This document shows, one piece after another, positions 25,428 through 34,693 of a DNA stretch of 64,000 nucleotides (its first letter is position 1; the number at the start of each line of letters is the position of its first letter). The notes under the pieces were generated by a model. It made no database searches, was not told the origin of the DNA, and saw only the letters and a list, made by a program, of their open reading frames with translations. Source of the stretch: Flavobacterium sp. IB48. Lineage in GTDB: Bacteria > Bacteroidota > Bacteroidia > Flavobacteriales > Flavobacteriaceae. Where the stretch lies: contig NZ_JAEFCA010000005.1 of NCBI RefSeq assembly GCF_016405855.1, positions 62,001-126,000 on the forward strand. Reading direction: 5' to 3'. Both the position numbers and the translations under genes were made by a program.

Positions 25428-27044
25428 TTAATGACTTTTAGAAAAATTTAGTTCTTGAATTTTAAAATTGTTTATCTCTATTTTTTCTTTCGAAGAAATA
25501 GATAAAGCTGAGAATGGTTTATTTAGAAAAAAGATTTCCGTCATCACTTTTTCGCCATTGTTATAAAAAATTTCAATTGAAGTTTTATCCAAAATAATTT
25601 TAAAAGCGGCACTTTTTTGGCTTCCTTCCAAAAACGCCTTACTTATGGTTGAAGCAAACTTATCAGAGAAATCAACTTTACCGGCTTTAGAACGATCTAT
25701 GAATAGAAAATTCTCTTTGTTATTGAGTCCAAAACTTAAAGATTCGCCATCTAAATTAGAAAGTGTAAAAGTGTAATCGCACTGTTTTAATTTTTTTAAA
25801 TCTAAGCTAATAATGCTTTTAGTCAAATCATTAAAACCATCTTTAACCAATGTTAAATTTCCATTTCCGTTTAAACTCTTTGCACTAATAGTTTCAGCAA
25901 CATAATTATTTAGTTCTCGTACTGGCATACTAACCAAATTATAATTGCCCTCTTTTTTAACCAGTTTCAATTCGCGCGGAATTGTGGTGCTACTTCTCCA
26001 AGTTGTTGTTGGAACTTGCTGTGCATATTCCCAATTTGACATCCATCCGATAAATAAACGTCTTCCGTCTGAAGTTGGAACATTATTCCACGTTACTCCG
26101 GCATAATTATCTTTTCCATAATCTGCCCAAACTGCTTTTTCGTTATTTACTCTTTCGGCAAAACTTTGATCCATCGTAAATGTTTTTCCGTCAAAATCTC
26201 CAACAAAATATTGAACTCCAGAACCTCCGTTTGGCCCGCCTGGATTAAGATTTACGATTAAAACCCATTTGGTTTCTTTTGTCCCTTCTACTTTTATTTC
26301 GAAGAAATCGGGACATTCCCAAACACCGCCATGAGCACCAATATTTTTTCCAAATTCAGATGCAAATTCCCAGTTTTTTAGATTCGCTGATTTGTAAAAA
26401 TGAATTCGATCTTGTGCTGCCAAAGCCATAATCCATTGCTTGTGGGTTTCATCCCAAGATACTTTTGGATCTCTAAAATCTCTAATTCCAGGATTTTTCA
26501 CGACAGGATTTCCTTCCTCAAATTTCTGCCATGTAAAACCATTATCATTAGAAAAAGCAATATCCTGCTGTTCCACATCAATTTTGCCTTCTTTCTCCTT
26601 TGTCATATCATGCAAAGTATAAATGGCAACAATTGGTGCTGTATTTCCAGTTCCTAATCCAGATGTATTGTGCGTGTCGACAACAGCACTTCCTGAAAAT
26701 ATATATTTGTCTTTATCTGGGTAAAGCGCAATTGGCTGTTCTTCCCATTTAATTAAATCTTTAGAAATGGCATGTCCCCAATGCATTGGTCCCCATGTGT
26801 TTCCATCAGGATAATGCTGGTAGAATAAATGATAATATCCATTGGAGAAGAACATTCCGTTAGGATCATTCATCCAGCCTTTTTTTGGCGTAAAATGAAA
26901 ATTTGGTCGATACATTTGTTCTTCCGCTGTGTTCGATACAGTTACGGCAGCAGTTTGTGCAGTTGCAGAAGACGGTTTTAATCCTACTATCGACAGTAAG
27001 GCAGCACTATAAAGAGCTAACGGCAGATGTTTCTTTGATTTCAT
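25428..27044 (-). CDS. GH32 exo-fructanase (levanase/fructan beta-fructosidase)
   Basis: The 538-residue protein has a Sec signal ending SSATAQ (residue 30) and no lipobox, so it is probably periplasmic. All three GH32 signatures are intact: WMNDPNG (57-63, nucleophile Asp60), RDP (Arg191-Asp192-Pro193) and ECPD (acid/base Glu243). A C-terminal beta-sandwich begins near 370. It should release fructose from imported oligosaccharides. Its start codon lies inside the 3' end of the porter gene (38-base overlap), pointing to coupled translation. Invertase or inulinase activity cannot be excluded from sequence. Confidence 0.92.
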   Translation of the reverse strand: MKSKKHLPLALYSAALLSIVGLKPSSATAQTAAVTVSNTAEEQMYRPNFHFTPKKGWMNDPNGMFFSNGYYHLFYQHYPDGNTWGPMHWGHAISKDLIKWEEQPIALYPDKDKYIFSGSAVVDTHNTSGLGTGNTAPIVAIYTLHDMTKEKEGKIDVEQQDIAFSNDNGFTWQKFEEGNPVVKNPGIRDFRDPKVSWDETHKQWIMALAAQDRIHFYKSANLKNWEFASEFGKNIGAHGGVWECPDFFEIKVEGTKETKWVLIVNLNPGGPNGGSGVQYFVGDFDGKTFTMDQSFAERVNNEKAVWADYGKDNYAGVTWNNVPTSDGRRLFIGWMSNWEYAQQVPTTTWRSSTTIPRELKLVKKEGNYNLVSMPVRELNNYVAETISAKSLNGNGNLTLVKDGFNDLTKSIISLDLKKLKQCDYTFTLSNLDGESLSFGLNNKENFLFIDRSKAGKVDFSDKFASTISKAFLEGSQKSAAFKIILDKTSIEIFYNNGEKVMTEIFFLNKPFSALSISSKEKIEINNFKIQELNFSKSH

Positions 27045-28365
27045 TTTTGTGGTTATTTTTTTTAGTTAGTGTTTCGCTTAAAGCTTCTAAAGAGATTCCT
27101 TTTGTTTCCGGCATCAGAAAAATTACAAATAACAATTGTAAAACCATCATTAAAGTAAAAATAAGGAATACAACTTCTGGTCCGATTTCTGAAAATAACA
27201 TTGGAATTAAAGACGGAATAATCGCAGCCAAAACCCAATGTACTGAACTTCCAAATGCTTGTCCAGATGCTCGAATATGATTTGGAAATATTTCTGAAAT
27301 AAAAACCCAAATTACCGCGCCCTGACCAATTGCATGTGAAGCAATAAAAAGGAAAAGAAAAATAGGAACTGATAAGCCTCCCCAATTATAATAGAAAGAA
27401 GCCGATACTAGTCCGAGTGAAATAATATATCCAACAGAACCAATGTACATTAACAACTTTCTTCCTAATTTGTCAATTAATGCCACACCAATTAAGGTGA
27501 AAATAAGATTTGTAACTCCAATTCCGATACTACTTAACAACGCTGTATTTTGTCCTAAGCCGGCTTCTTCAAAAATTCTTGGCGCGTAATATAGAAATGC
27601 ATTAATTCCAGAAAACTGATTGAAAAAGGCAATTAAAAAAGCGAGAATCAAAGGGAAACGGTATTTCTTCATGAAAATATTTTCGTGTTTGGTAACACCG
27701 TTTTCACGGGAATCATCTATTAAGTCGGCAATATTTGCAAACGGATCAATGGTATATAAAACTTTACGAGCTTCTTCGTCACGGTTTTTAGACAAAAGCC
27801 ATCTTGGACTTTCTGGAATTGTCAAAATAAAAAGAATATAGATAAGAGAAGGAATTGCCTGAACACCAATCATCCATCTCCATGCATTTTCTCCAATATC
27901 TTTCAGAAAATAATTGGAGATGAAAGCAATTAAAATACCTAATACAATATTAAACTGATATAAAGCAACCAATCTTCCTCGTTTGTCTGCCGGAGCAATT
28001 TCTGACACATAAGCCGGAGCAGCAATAGTAGAAGCACCAACTCCTAAACCGCCAATAAATCTAAAAGCAGCAAATACAAATGGATTATTTGCAAAGGCAG
28101 CACCAATTGCTGAAGCGAAATATAAAATACCAATCCAGAACAGCGTTTTTTTACGTCCTATTTTATTAGTTGGGATTCCTCCAAAAATAGCACCAACTAC
28201 AGTTCCCCATAATGCCATTGCCATAACAACTGAACCATGAAAGGCATCTGACGAGTGCCACAGAAGCTGTAATTGTTTATCAGCTCCAGAAATAACTACG
28301 GTATCAAAACCGAAAAGAAAACCTGCCAGTGCAGCAGTAACAGACCAAATCAATATCTTATTCAT
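27007..28365 (-). CDS. MFS sugar porter, probable fructose transporter
   Basis: The 452-residue protein has twelve predicted membrane spans and sugar-porter signatures: GFDTVVISGADKQL near the start, NKIGRKKTLFWIG after span 2, RFIGGLGVGASTIAAPAYVSE, PESPRWLLSKNRDEEARKVL, QFSGINAFLYYAPRIFEEAG, and PETKGISLEAL at the end. In the related B. thetaiotaomicron locus an inner-membrane monosaccharide importer has the same place. It would carry periplasmic fructose to the fructokinase. Its 3' end overlaps the GH32 gene by 38 bases in another frame. Confidence 0.92.
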   Translation of the reverse strand: MNKILIWSVTAALAGFLFGFDTVVISGADKQLQLLWHSSDAFHGSVVMAMALWGTVVGAIFGGIPTNKIGRKKTLFWIGILYFASAIGAAFANNPFVFAAFRFIGGLGVGASTIAAPAYVSEIAPADKRGRLVALYQFNIVLGILIAFISNYFLKDIGENAWRWMIGVQAIPSLIYILFILTIPESPRWLLSKNRDEEARKVLYTIDPFANIADLIDDSRENGVTKHENIFMKKYRFPLILAFLIAFFNQFSGINAFLYYAPRIFEEAGLGQNTALLSSIGIGVTNLIFTLIGVALIDKLGRKLLMYIGSVGYIISLGLVSASFYYNWGGLSVPIFLFLFIASHAIGQGAVIWVFISEIFPNHIRASGQAFGSSVHWVLAAIIPSLIPMLFSEIGPEVVFLIFTLMMVLQLLFVIFLMPETKGISLEALSETLTKKNNHKNEIKETSAVSSL

Positions 28366-28490
28366 TGTACATGTATTAAAAACTTGTTGCTAAGATATCT
28401 GCAAAAAAATCAACTTATTTTTAATGATGTTACAATTTATTTCTATAAATATTGATGGTTTAGTATTTTAAACTCAAAACCTTTATTTAC

Positions 28491-28529
28491 AAGACTTTAC
28501 GTAAATTAAAAATCTTTTACGAAAACCTT
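28491..28529. promoter_or_regulatory. Candidate direct repeat for the hybrid regulator
   Basis: In the 230-base gap before the porter gene, CTTTACG (within the palindrome TTTACGTAAA, 28496-28505) recurs about 20 bases on as CTTTTACG. Direct half-sites spaced by two helical turns suit AraC-type DNA-binding domains such as that of the neighbouring hybrid regulator. The match is short and the site is only a suggestion. Confidence 0.25.
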
Positions 28530-28567
28530 GTAGTTTCGATTTTGTTACATCACCTTCAAAATTGATA

Positions 28568-28590
28568 CTTTAAAAGAAACAATTTTAAAG
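28568..28590 (-). terminator. AT-only hairpin after the hybrid regulator gene
   Basis: CTTTAAAA at 28568-28575 pairs with TTTTAAAG at 28583-28590, five bases past the regulator stop codon. The stem has two G-C pairs only, so it would be a weak terminator at best. Confidence 0.35.
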
Positions 28591-28595
28591 ACAAA

Positions 28596-31334
28596 TTAGC
28601 TGGACGTTTTATATTCTTTAGGAGAAATTCCAAATTTATTCTTAAAAGCTGTAGAAAAATAGTTTGGAGAAGAGAAACCTAATGAGTACGCAATTTCAGA
28701 AATATTCATTTCATTTGACTTTAAAAGCTCTGCAGCTTTCTCTAATTTGACATTATTAATATGATCGCTAATATTAATTCCGATAATTGCTTTTACTTTT
28801 CTATACAACTGTACTCTAGAAACGCCTAATTTGTCTGCCAATTCTTCAACAGAAAATTTAGGATTCTCAACATTTGCCATAATAATGCTATTCATTTTGG
28901 TAATGAAAGTCTGTTCCTGGTTTCCAAATTTAGATTCAGGTTCTATACGATATATATTATTGGTATAATAATAACGTAATTTTTCTCGGTTGAAAAGCAG
29001 ACTCAAAATAGACTGCTTCAAAATTGAAAGACTAAATGGTTTAGTCAAATAGAGATCGACACCGCTTTGTAATCCTTTTAAAACAGCTTCTTTATTGCTT
29101 TGCGCCGTTAAAATAATAATAGGAATATGTGAGGAACGAAGATCTTTTTTTAATTCTTTGCTAATTTCGTAACCATCTTTATCCACTAGATTAATATCAC
29201 AAATAATGATATCGGGAATAATTTCTAAAGCTTTTTCTATAGCATCACTCCCATCAGAAATATTTACAATATATTCATTAGATAATTTAGCTTTTAAGAA
29301 AGTTACCAAATCGGCATTATCTTCTATAATTAAAAGTGAATGTTTCTCAGAATCTGCAATTGTATTTAAATCTTTTAATTCTGATTCTAGTTCCAAATTA
29401 TCAGTAATCAGACTTGGAATACTACTTAAATTTTCTACTTTTTGAATAATTTCTGAAGGCTGCAAATGCTCATTTCCTTTCAATAGCGTTATTATAAATT
29501 CGCTGCCTTGTTTTGATTTCAATTCAATATTTCCTTTATGCAAAAGCACAAATTCTTTCGATAAATGCAAACCAATTCCCGAACTGTTTTTATTATTATT
29601 TGATGCTCTAAAAAAAGGATTAAAAACATTTGACAATTCATTTTCGGGAATTCCAATTCCAGAATCTTTAAAATGAATTTTGACTGAATTATCAGGCGAT
29701 TCAATAATTGAAATCGTAATTTTTCCGTTATCTGGCGTAAATTTAAAAGCGTTTGACAATAGATTGAAATACACTTTATCCATCAAATTTCGATCAATAA
29801 AAAGATCAAGACTTTTGTTTTTGCAAATCAATTGAAAATCAATATTTCTGCGCGCAGCTTCACCTTTGAAATTAAGCATGACTTCATTAGTAAAATCATA
29901 AATCTTAGTATTGGAAGCTCTTAAAGTAAATTTTTGCTCTTCGATTTTTCTGAAATCTAACAATTGATTAATTAATCGCAATAAACGGTTAGAATTTTTA
30001 TGGATTAATTTAACTTCGTCGATCAATGCAGTTCCTTTAATTTTATCATTTTCTATTAAAGATTCCACATAACTCATTATTAAAGTGATAGGAGTTTTAA
30101 ACTCGTGTGAAAGTCCTGTAAAAAAACTCAATTTTGCAGCATTACTTTTAGCCGCAAGTTTTGCCATTTCCTGAATTTCACTATTCTGATGAATAACCGT
30201 TTGGTTAATTTTCTCTAGCTGTTTCTTTTTTTTAGAAATCGAAATCGTAGAATAAATGCTATAAATGGTTAAGCTTAAAATAATTACAAGAAAGAAACTC
30301 AGCAAACGAACCAAATTGTTTTGTGAAGCATATTCTTTTTCCTGTACTTTAATGGCCTCTTGCTGCGATTCTATTACAACTTGCTGCTGGTCGACTTTAT
30401 CCATTTGGTTTTCGATAATTTCTGCATTATTTTTATCGATAACAATAGTGTTTAATATGTTGTTTTTGGAAATAGATTCTTTGTTGTAAATTTTCAATGC
30501 TAATTTTAGAGCCTCATTTCCTCCAGTAGGATATAAAATTGTTCCATCTAGAACACCATTTTTTACCAATTCAATTCCGCCATTTACACTGTTTAATGCA
30601 TCAACACCAATAAACTTAATTTTATTTTCTAATCCTAAAGTTTTGGCAGTTTCCCAGGCGCTCAAAGCCATTCGGTCATTATGCGCAAAAATATATTCAA
30701 CGTCGGGATTTTGCTGAAGAGCAATCTTTAATGGCTCTTTCACAGACTCTTTTTCCCAATCTCCTTGAATGGTTTTAACAATGCTAAAACGTTTATTTTC
30801 ATTGATAATCTGATTAAAACCAAGCGATCTTTCATAGGCTGGCGACGATCCATTTGCTCCTGTAATTTCGATAATTTTACCAGTACCTTTACTGTGCGAA
30901 ATAATATAACGAGCGCCAATTCGACCAATTTCTATATTATCGGCACCTAAATAAGCTGTATAATTTTCTCCCTCAATTTTTCGGTCGACAACCAAAACGG
31001 GAATTCCAGCTTTGATTGATTTTTCTACAACAGCTGTTAATGGTTTAGATTGAATAGGAGAAACAATTATAACATCAACTTTATTAGAAATAAATTTTTC
31101 TATGTCTTCTATCTGTTTATTGACATTGTTATTGGCGTCTTTAATTGTCAAATCGACTTCTGGTCTCAGCGACGCTTCAATTTTAATAGAACTATTCATT
31201 TGTTTTCGCCAATCATCGGTTGTCATGGCCTGCGAAAAACCAACTTTAATCTTATTTCCTTGTTTTTCTTTACAAGAAATTAAACTTAATGATACTGCAA
31301 AAGCCAGTACAATATATTTTATAAATTGATACAT
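28596..31334 (-). CDS. Hybrid two-component system with periplasmic sugar-binding domain (fructose/levan sensor)
   Basis: The protein has 912 residues from the ATG at 31334, where a clean signal-type N-terminus begins (MYQFIKYIVLAF, Cys21 in LSLISC). An in-frame ATG 66 bases upstream gives an implausible leader. Domains: type-1 periplasmic-binding fold (about 28-320; KVGFSQAMTTDDWR, VDVIIVSPIQSKPL), one membrane span (about 342-364), HisKA with His about 410 in GLSHEFKTPITLI, HATPase, receiver with Asp about 713 in IIICDINLVDKDGY, and an AraC-type HTH at the C-terminus (SEIAYSLGFSSPNYFSTAF). This layout matches B. thetaiotaomicron BT1754, which senses fructose in the periplasm. It should switch on the levan genes. 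It is the first gene of the run. Confidence 0.92.
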   Translation of the reverse strand: MYQFIKYIVLAFAVSLSLISCKEKQGNKIKVGFSQAMTTDDWRKQMNSSIKIEASLRPEVDLTIKDANNNVNKQIEDIEKFISNKVDVIIVSPIQSKPLTAVVEKSIKAGIPVLVVDRKIEGENYTAYLGADNIEIGRIGARYIISHSKGTGKIIEITGANGSSPAYERSLGFNQIINENKRFSIVKTIQGDWEKESVKEPLKIALQQNPDVEYIFAHNDRMALSAWETAKTLGLENKIKFIGVDALNSVNGGIELVKNGVLDGTILYPTGGNEALKLALKIYNKESISKNNILNTIVIDKNNAEIIENQMDKVDQQQVVIESQQEAIKVQEKEYASQNNLVRLLSFFLVIILSLTIYSIYSTISISKKKKQLEKINQTVIHQNSEIQEMAKLAAKSNAAKLSFFTGLSHEFKTPITLIMSYVESLIENDKIKGTALIDEVKLIHKNSNRLLRLINQLLDFRKIEEQKFTLRASNTKIYDFTNEVMLNFKGEAARRNIDFQLICKNKSLDLFIDRNLMDKVYFNLLSNAFKFTPDNGKITISIIESPDNSVKIHFKDSGIGIPENELSNVFNPFFRASNNNKNSSGIGLHLSKEFVLLHKGNIELKSKQGSEFIITLLKGNEHLQPSEIIQKVENLSSIPSLITDNLELESELKDLNTIADSEKHSLLIIEDNADLVTFLKAKLSNEYIVNISDGSDAIEKALEIIPDIIICDINLVDKDGYEISKELKKDLRSSHIPIIILTAQSNKEAVLKGLQSGVDLYLTKPFSLSILKQSILSLLFNREKLRYYYTNNIYRIEPESKFGNQEQTFITKMNSIIMANVENPKFSVEELADKLGVSRVQLYRKVKAIIGINISDHINNVKLEKAAELLKSNEMNISEIAYSLGFSSPNYFSTAFKNKFGISPKEYKTSS

Positions 31335-31658
31335 GTGGTAATGAGGTTTTGTAAATAGTGTAAGTTTTGAAAATAGCCTTCTGAACCAACAGCTTGCCAA
31401 TATAGTTAGGAAGGAAATATATTAGGCGGCAAACAAGAAGGATATTATAAAAAAGTAAAATTAAACTTTTATTTCATCTTGACAAATTACACTAATTATT
31501 TATAATCAAAAACCCGTAAACAACTAAACATCAAAACATTTAACAATAAAACTCGCATGTTAAAAATTATGTTTATCAAAACAAAACAATTATTTAACGC
31601 ATCAAAGTTGCATTAAATAAAGAAATACTTTTAATTTACTTCTTCTAATTAAAGCACA
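31335..31658. other. Intergenic region between divergent hybrid regulator and alkaline phosphatase genes
   Basis: These 324 AT-rich bases must hold the promoters of two diverging genes. I looked for TAnnTTTG boxes on both strands and found none that fit exactly. No hairpin, repeat or small reading frame stood out. Confidence 0.5.
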
Positions 31659-33065
31659 ATGAACAGACGCAAATTTTTAAAAGGCTCATCAGTTTTGGCA
31701 GGACTATTTACTCTTAGTCCTTCCGTTATCTTATCAAATGATTTAGGAGCGATAAATAAAAAAGGAAAAAAAGCAAAAAACATTATTTTTCTTATAAGTG
31801 ACGGAATGAGCACCGGAACGTTACAAATGGCCAATCTTTACTCTCAAAATATTTTTGGGAAAAATGGAAATTGGATGAACCTTTATAAAGAGAATAAAGT
31901 TTCGAGAGCTTTAATGGATACCGCATCTGCAAGTTCTGCAGTAACTGATTCTGCTGCAGCAAGTTCATCTTTTGGAGGTGGGCATCGCGTTAAAAACGGT
32001 GTGCTGAATATTGGTCCGAATGGAGAGAAGTATCTTCCAATCTGGCAGAAATTTAAGAATGCTGGAAAAAAAGCAGGCTGCGTTACTACAGTTACCATAA
32101 CTCACGCAACTCCTGCTGGTTTTTGTGTGAATTCTGATAGCAGAAATGCTGAAAATGAAATTGCAGAAATGTATGCCAATCTTGGACTGGATGTAATGAT
32201 GGGTGGCGGCGATGAGTTTTTTAATCCTTCTAAAAGAGCTGATAAAAAAGATGTTTATAAAATTTATGAACAAAAAGGATATCAGGTATTAAAACAAAAA
32301 TCAGATTTAGAGAATATTAAAAAAGGTGAAAAAACATTAGGCGTTTTTAATTCTGGTGCACTTCCGTACACGATTGACAGAAATAATATCGAGGCTCTAC
32401 AACAAACGCCTACTCTTGCCGAAATGAGTGCGGCAGCTATTGACCAAATGAAAGATCATAAAAATGGTTTTGTATTGATGATTGAAGGCGGAAAAGTAGA
32501 TTGGGCTGCACATGCAAATGATATTGCAGCTTTAATTCATGATCAACTTGCTTTTGATGAAGCGGTTAAAACTGCAATTGATTTTGCTGAAAAAGATAAA
32601 GAAACGCTTGTAATTATAACAACCGATCACGGAAATGCAAATCCAGGTCTTATATATGGTGCTGATGCAACCAAAAATTTCAATAGTATTGCAGATTATA
32701 AATACACCAACGAATATATTTTAAACGCTATTCATGCCGATTTTAATTTGCAGCAAGTTAAAGATTGGATAAAAGAAACTAATAAAATCAGTCTTACAGA
32801 TGATGAGGCTAAACATTTATTGAATTTCTATTCTGGATTAGAAAAGCAGGAAGATGGGTTATATAATTACAAAAAACTGCCTTTTAAAGCTTACTCTGAA
32901 ATTCAGAAAAAGCATAATAATGTAGGATGGATTAGTATGGACCATTCAGGAGATTATGTCGAATTGGCAATGTTTGGTCCAGGTAGTGAATTATTAAAAC
33001 CATTTGTACAAAACATAGATCTTCATTATTTGATGCTACAAGCATCCATTGAAAAAGAAGATTAA
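31659..33065 (+). CDS. Exported alkaline phosphatase (PhoA superfamily)
   Basis: The 468-residue protein begins with a twin-arginine-type signal (MNRRKFLKGSSVLAG). The metal and catalytic motifs of the alkaline phosphatase fold are present: LISDGMSTG (Asp48), TDSAAASSS with nucleophile Ser98, IEGGKVDWAAHAND, TTDHGNAN and MDHSGDYV. It should hydrolyse phosphate monoesters in the periplasm or outside the cell. It stands alone between a divergent regulator and a terminator (33103-33133), so it probably has its own promoter. A phosphate-starvation link is likely from the family, but I saw no Pho-box-like direct repeat that I would defend. Confidence 0.9.
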   Translation: MNRRKFLKGSSVLAGLFTLSPSVILSNDLGAINKKGKKAKNIIFLISDGMSTGTLQMANLYSQNIFGKNGNWMNLYKENKVSRALMDTASASSAVTDSAAASSSFGGGHRVKNGVLNIGPNGEKYLPIWQKFKNAGKKAGCVTTVTITHATPAGFCVNSDSRNAENEIAEMYANLGLDVMMGGGDEFFNPSKRADKKDVYKIYEQKGYQVLKQKSDLENIKKGEKTLGVFNSGALPYTIDRNNIEALQQTPTLAEMSAAAIDQMKDHKNGFVLMIEGGKVDWAAHANDIAALIHDQLAFDEAVKTAIDFAEKDKETLVIITTDHGNANPGLIYGADATKNFNSIADYKYTNEYILNAIHADFNLQQVKDWIKETNKISLTDDEAKHLLNFYSGLEKQEDGLYNYKKLPFKAYSEIQKKHNNVGWISMDHSGDYVELAMFGPGSELLKPFVQNIDLHYLMLQASIEKED

Positions 33066-33102
33066 ACTTTTTTTTTGAAAACAATCTAATCTTCAAACAA
33101 TA

Positions 33103-33133
33103 AACAGACCTTCAATTAAATTGAAGGTCTGTT
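33103..33133. terminator. Terminator between convergent genes
   Basis: A 13-base perfect stem (AACAGACCTTCAA at 33103-33115, complement at 33121-33133) with a five-base loop is followed by CTATTTT. It lies between the alkaline phosphatase gene and the convergent membrane-protein gene and could serve both. Confidence 0.85.
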
Positions 33134-33152
33134 CTATTTTAAGACAAAGGTT

Positions 33153-33653
33153 TCACGAATTAAAATCCTGCTTTTCATTGATTAGCTTTTGCTTTTTAAA
33201 CTGATAAATTGAACCTGCAACAAATAGCACTAATAAAACAAGAAGCGTATTGCTTATTATTGGGTCTTTTATATCCTTAGCCAATGGATGACTTAATGGA
33301 ATTCTTGTAAAAGTTTCATTAACTGTAGGAACTAGAGACAGAAAAAAACTAAAAGACAACCAAAAGTTTTCAAAATAGCGAGCTATTCTACTATTTTTTC
33401 TCTTAGAATTCAGAAAATAAGCTGCTAAAACAAGAATAATTATAAAAATAGAAAAGACATGCCCAGGATTAAATCCACCATGTTTTGATATGCCTAATGA
33501 TGTCAGTGAGGTAACAATTGTCCCGTAAAAATATATTTTACCAGATGATTTGTTTAAATTGATTTTACCATATTTGATAAAATTTGCTATTGCTGCAATG
33601 ATCGCTGCAACACCTATAATTGTATGAAAAATTCCTAAGCTTGATAATCCCAT
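33153..33653 (-). CDS. Small multi-spanning membrane protein of unknown function
   Basis: The 166-residue protein has four to five hydrophobic spans (about 7-25, 40-55, 68-86, 94-112, 135-152). Two polar stretches are notable: KHGGFNPGHVF (a His-rich turn near 57-67) and PTVNETFTRIPLSHPL. The overall look resembles DUF2306-like or cytochrome-related small membrane proteins of Bacteroidota, but I do not recognise the family securely. It appears to be transcribed alone, with a terminator downstream (33103-33133) and another (33759-33791) separating it from the AraC gene. Confidence 0.75.
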   Translation of the reverse strand: MGLSSLGIFHTIIGVAAIIAAIANFIKYGKINLNKSSGKIYFYGTIVTSLTSLGISKHGGFNPGHVFSIFIIILVLAAYFLNSKRKNSRIARYFENFWLSFSFFLSLVPTVNETFTRIPLSHPLAKDIKDPIISNTLLVLLVLFVAGSIYQFKKQKLINEKQDFNS

Positions 33654-33758
33654 TTTTTATTGATTTAGATTGTTTGAAAATACACAGCAAACTTCGGATA
33701 AAACAAAGAAAATGGTTTTGTCGATTTGTTCAATTATTTGTCAATTTAGTCCACAAAA

Positions 33759-33791
33759 AAGCATCCAAAAGAATGTATCTTAAGGATGCTT
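33759..33791 (-). terminator. Terminator after the AraC gene
   Basis: AAGCATCC (33759-33766) pairs with GGATGCTT (33784-33791) around a 17-base loop. On the minus strand a T-run follows. It lies 28 bases after the AraC stop codon. Confidence 0.7.
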
Positions 33792-33818
33792 AAAAGAATA
33801 TGTAAAACCATTTTTTAA

Positions 33819-34673
33819 TTATTCATTGTCCTTTTTCTGGCGGAAATTTGTTGGACTTATATTGTATTTGCTTGTAAAGCTTTTGGTAAAATTGGCCAGA
33901 TCATTAAAACCGCAATCAAACGCTATTTCTGTAATACGCTGATCTGAAACTTGCAGTAACTGAGCTGCTTTCTCGAGCTTTTTAACCTTAATGTAATTGG
34001 CCGGCGTATCGTTGTATATTTTTGCAAATTCACGTTTGAATGATGAAACGCTCAAATTGTTCAATTGTGCTAATTCCTCAATAGTTAGCTGCGAAAACAA
34101 ATTTGCTTCTATAATTTGTTTGAAAGTATAAGTTGTAGGAGAAAAAAGTTGCGACAATATCACTTGTATTGATTCTGAATTTTGTGTTTGTGATAACAGC
34201 AGAATAATCTCTTTTAATTTTAGAATCAGAATATCTTCATTGATAAGAGAAGGATTTTCAAAATAAAATAGTAATCCTTCTATGTATTTCTGGATTAGAA
34301 AATCGTTGTTTATTTTTTCACTAGATTTATTCGAGATTACGTTTAGAGGCCTCTGTAAAAGCTGCGGAAGATCTCTGTCGTAAATCTTTTTTAATATCTC
34401 TGGATAAAAAGTGACAATTACAATTTCACAATTATTTTTTGACTTTGAATTATGAATCTGCTTTCCAGAATTTATACAGTTCAGTAATAATGAATAATTG
34501 GCGGTAATGTTTATTTGTTGGTCATCAATTTGATATTCAATATCTCCGCCTTTTACATATAAAAAACAGGCCTGTTCTGTAACAGGAAAATCAAAATGAA
34601 ACGGTGGTGCTAATTCAATTTTCTGAATCAATGTCTTGCCGTACAAATCGTGTTTTTTATAGTCGTTTACCAT
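33819..34673 (-). CDS. AraC-family transcriptional regulator
   Basis: The 284-residue protein has a cupin-like N-terminal sensing region (about 20-110, with FPVTEQACFLYVKGGDIEYQ) and a C-terminal double HTH (about 185-284: QLTIEELAQLNNLSVSSFKR, then RITEIAFDCGFNDLANFTKSF and SPTNFRQKK). The ligand is unknown. It starts 20 bases after the stop codon of the AsmA-like gene, so the two are probably on one transcript, although a functional link is not obvious. Confidence 0.9.
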   Translation of the reverse strand: MVNDYKKHDLYGKTLIQKIELAPPFHFDFPVTEQACFLYVKGGDIEYQIDDQQINITANYSLLLNCINSGKQIHNSKSKNNCEIVIVTFYPEILKKIYDRDLPQLLQRPLNVISNKSSEKINNDFLIQKYIEGLLFYFENPSLINEDILILKLKEIILLLSQTQNSESIQVILSQLFSPTTYTFKQIIEANLFSQLTIEELAQLNNLSVSSFKREFAKIYNDTPANYIKVKKLEKAAQLLQVSDQRITEIAFDCGFNDLANFTKSFTSKYNISPTNFRQKKDNE

Positions 34674-34693
34674 AATTTTTATTTATTTGACCG

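Noticed and set aside
31335..31658. Pho-box-type site before the alkaline phosphatase
   Set aside because: I looked for spaced direct repeats and found none clear enough to report.
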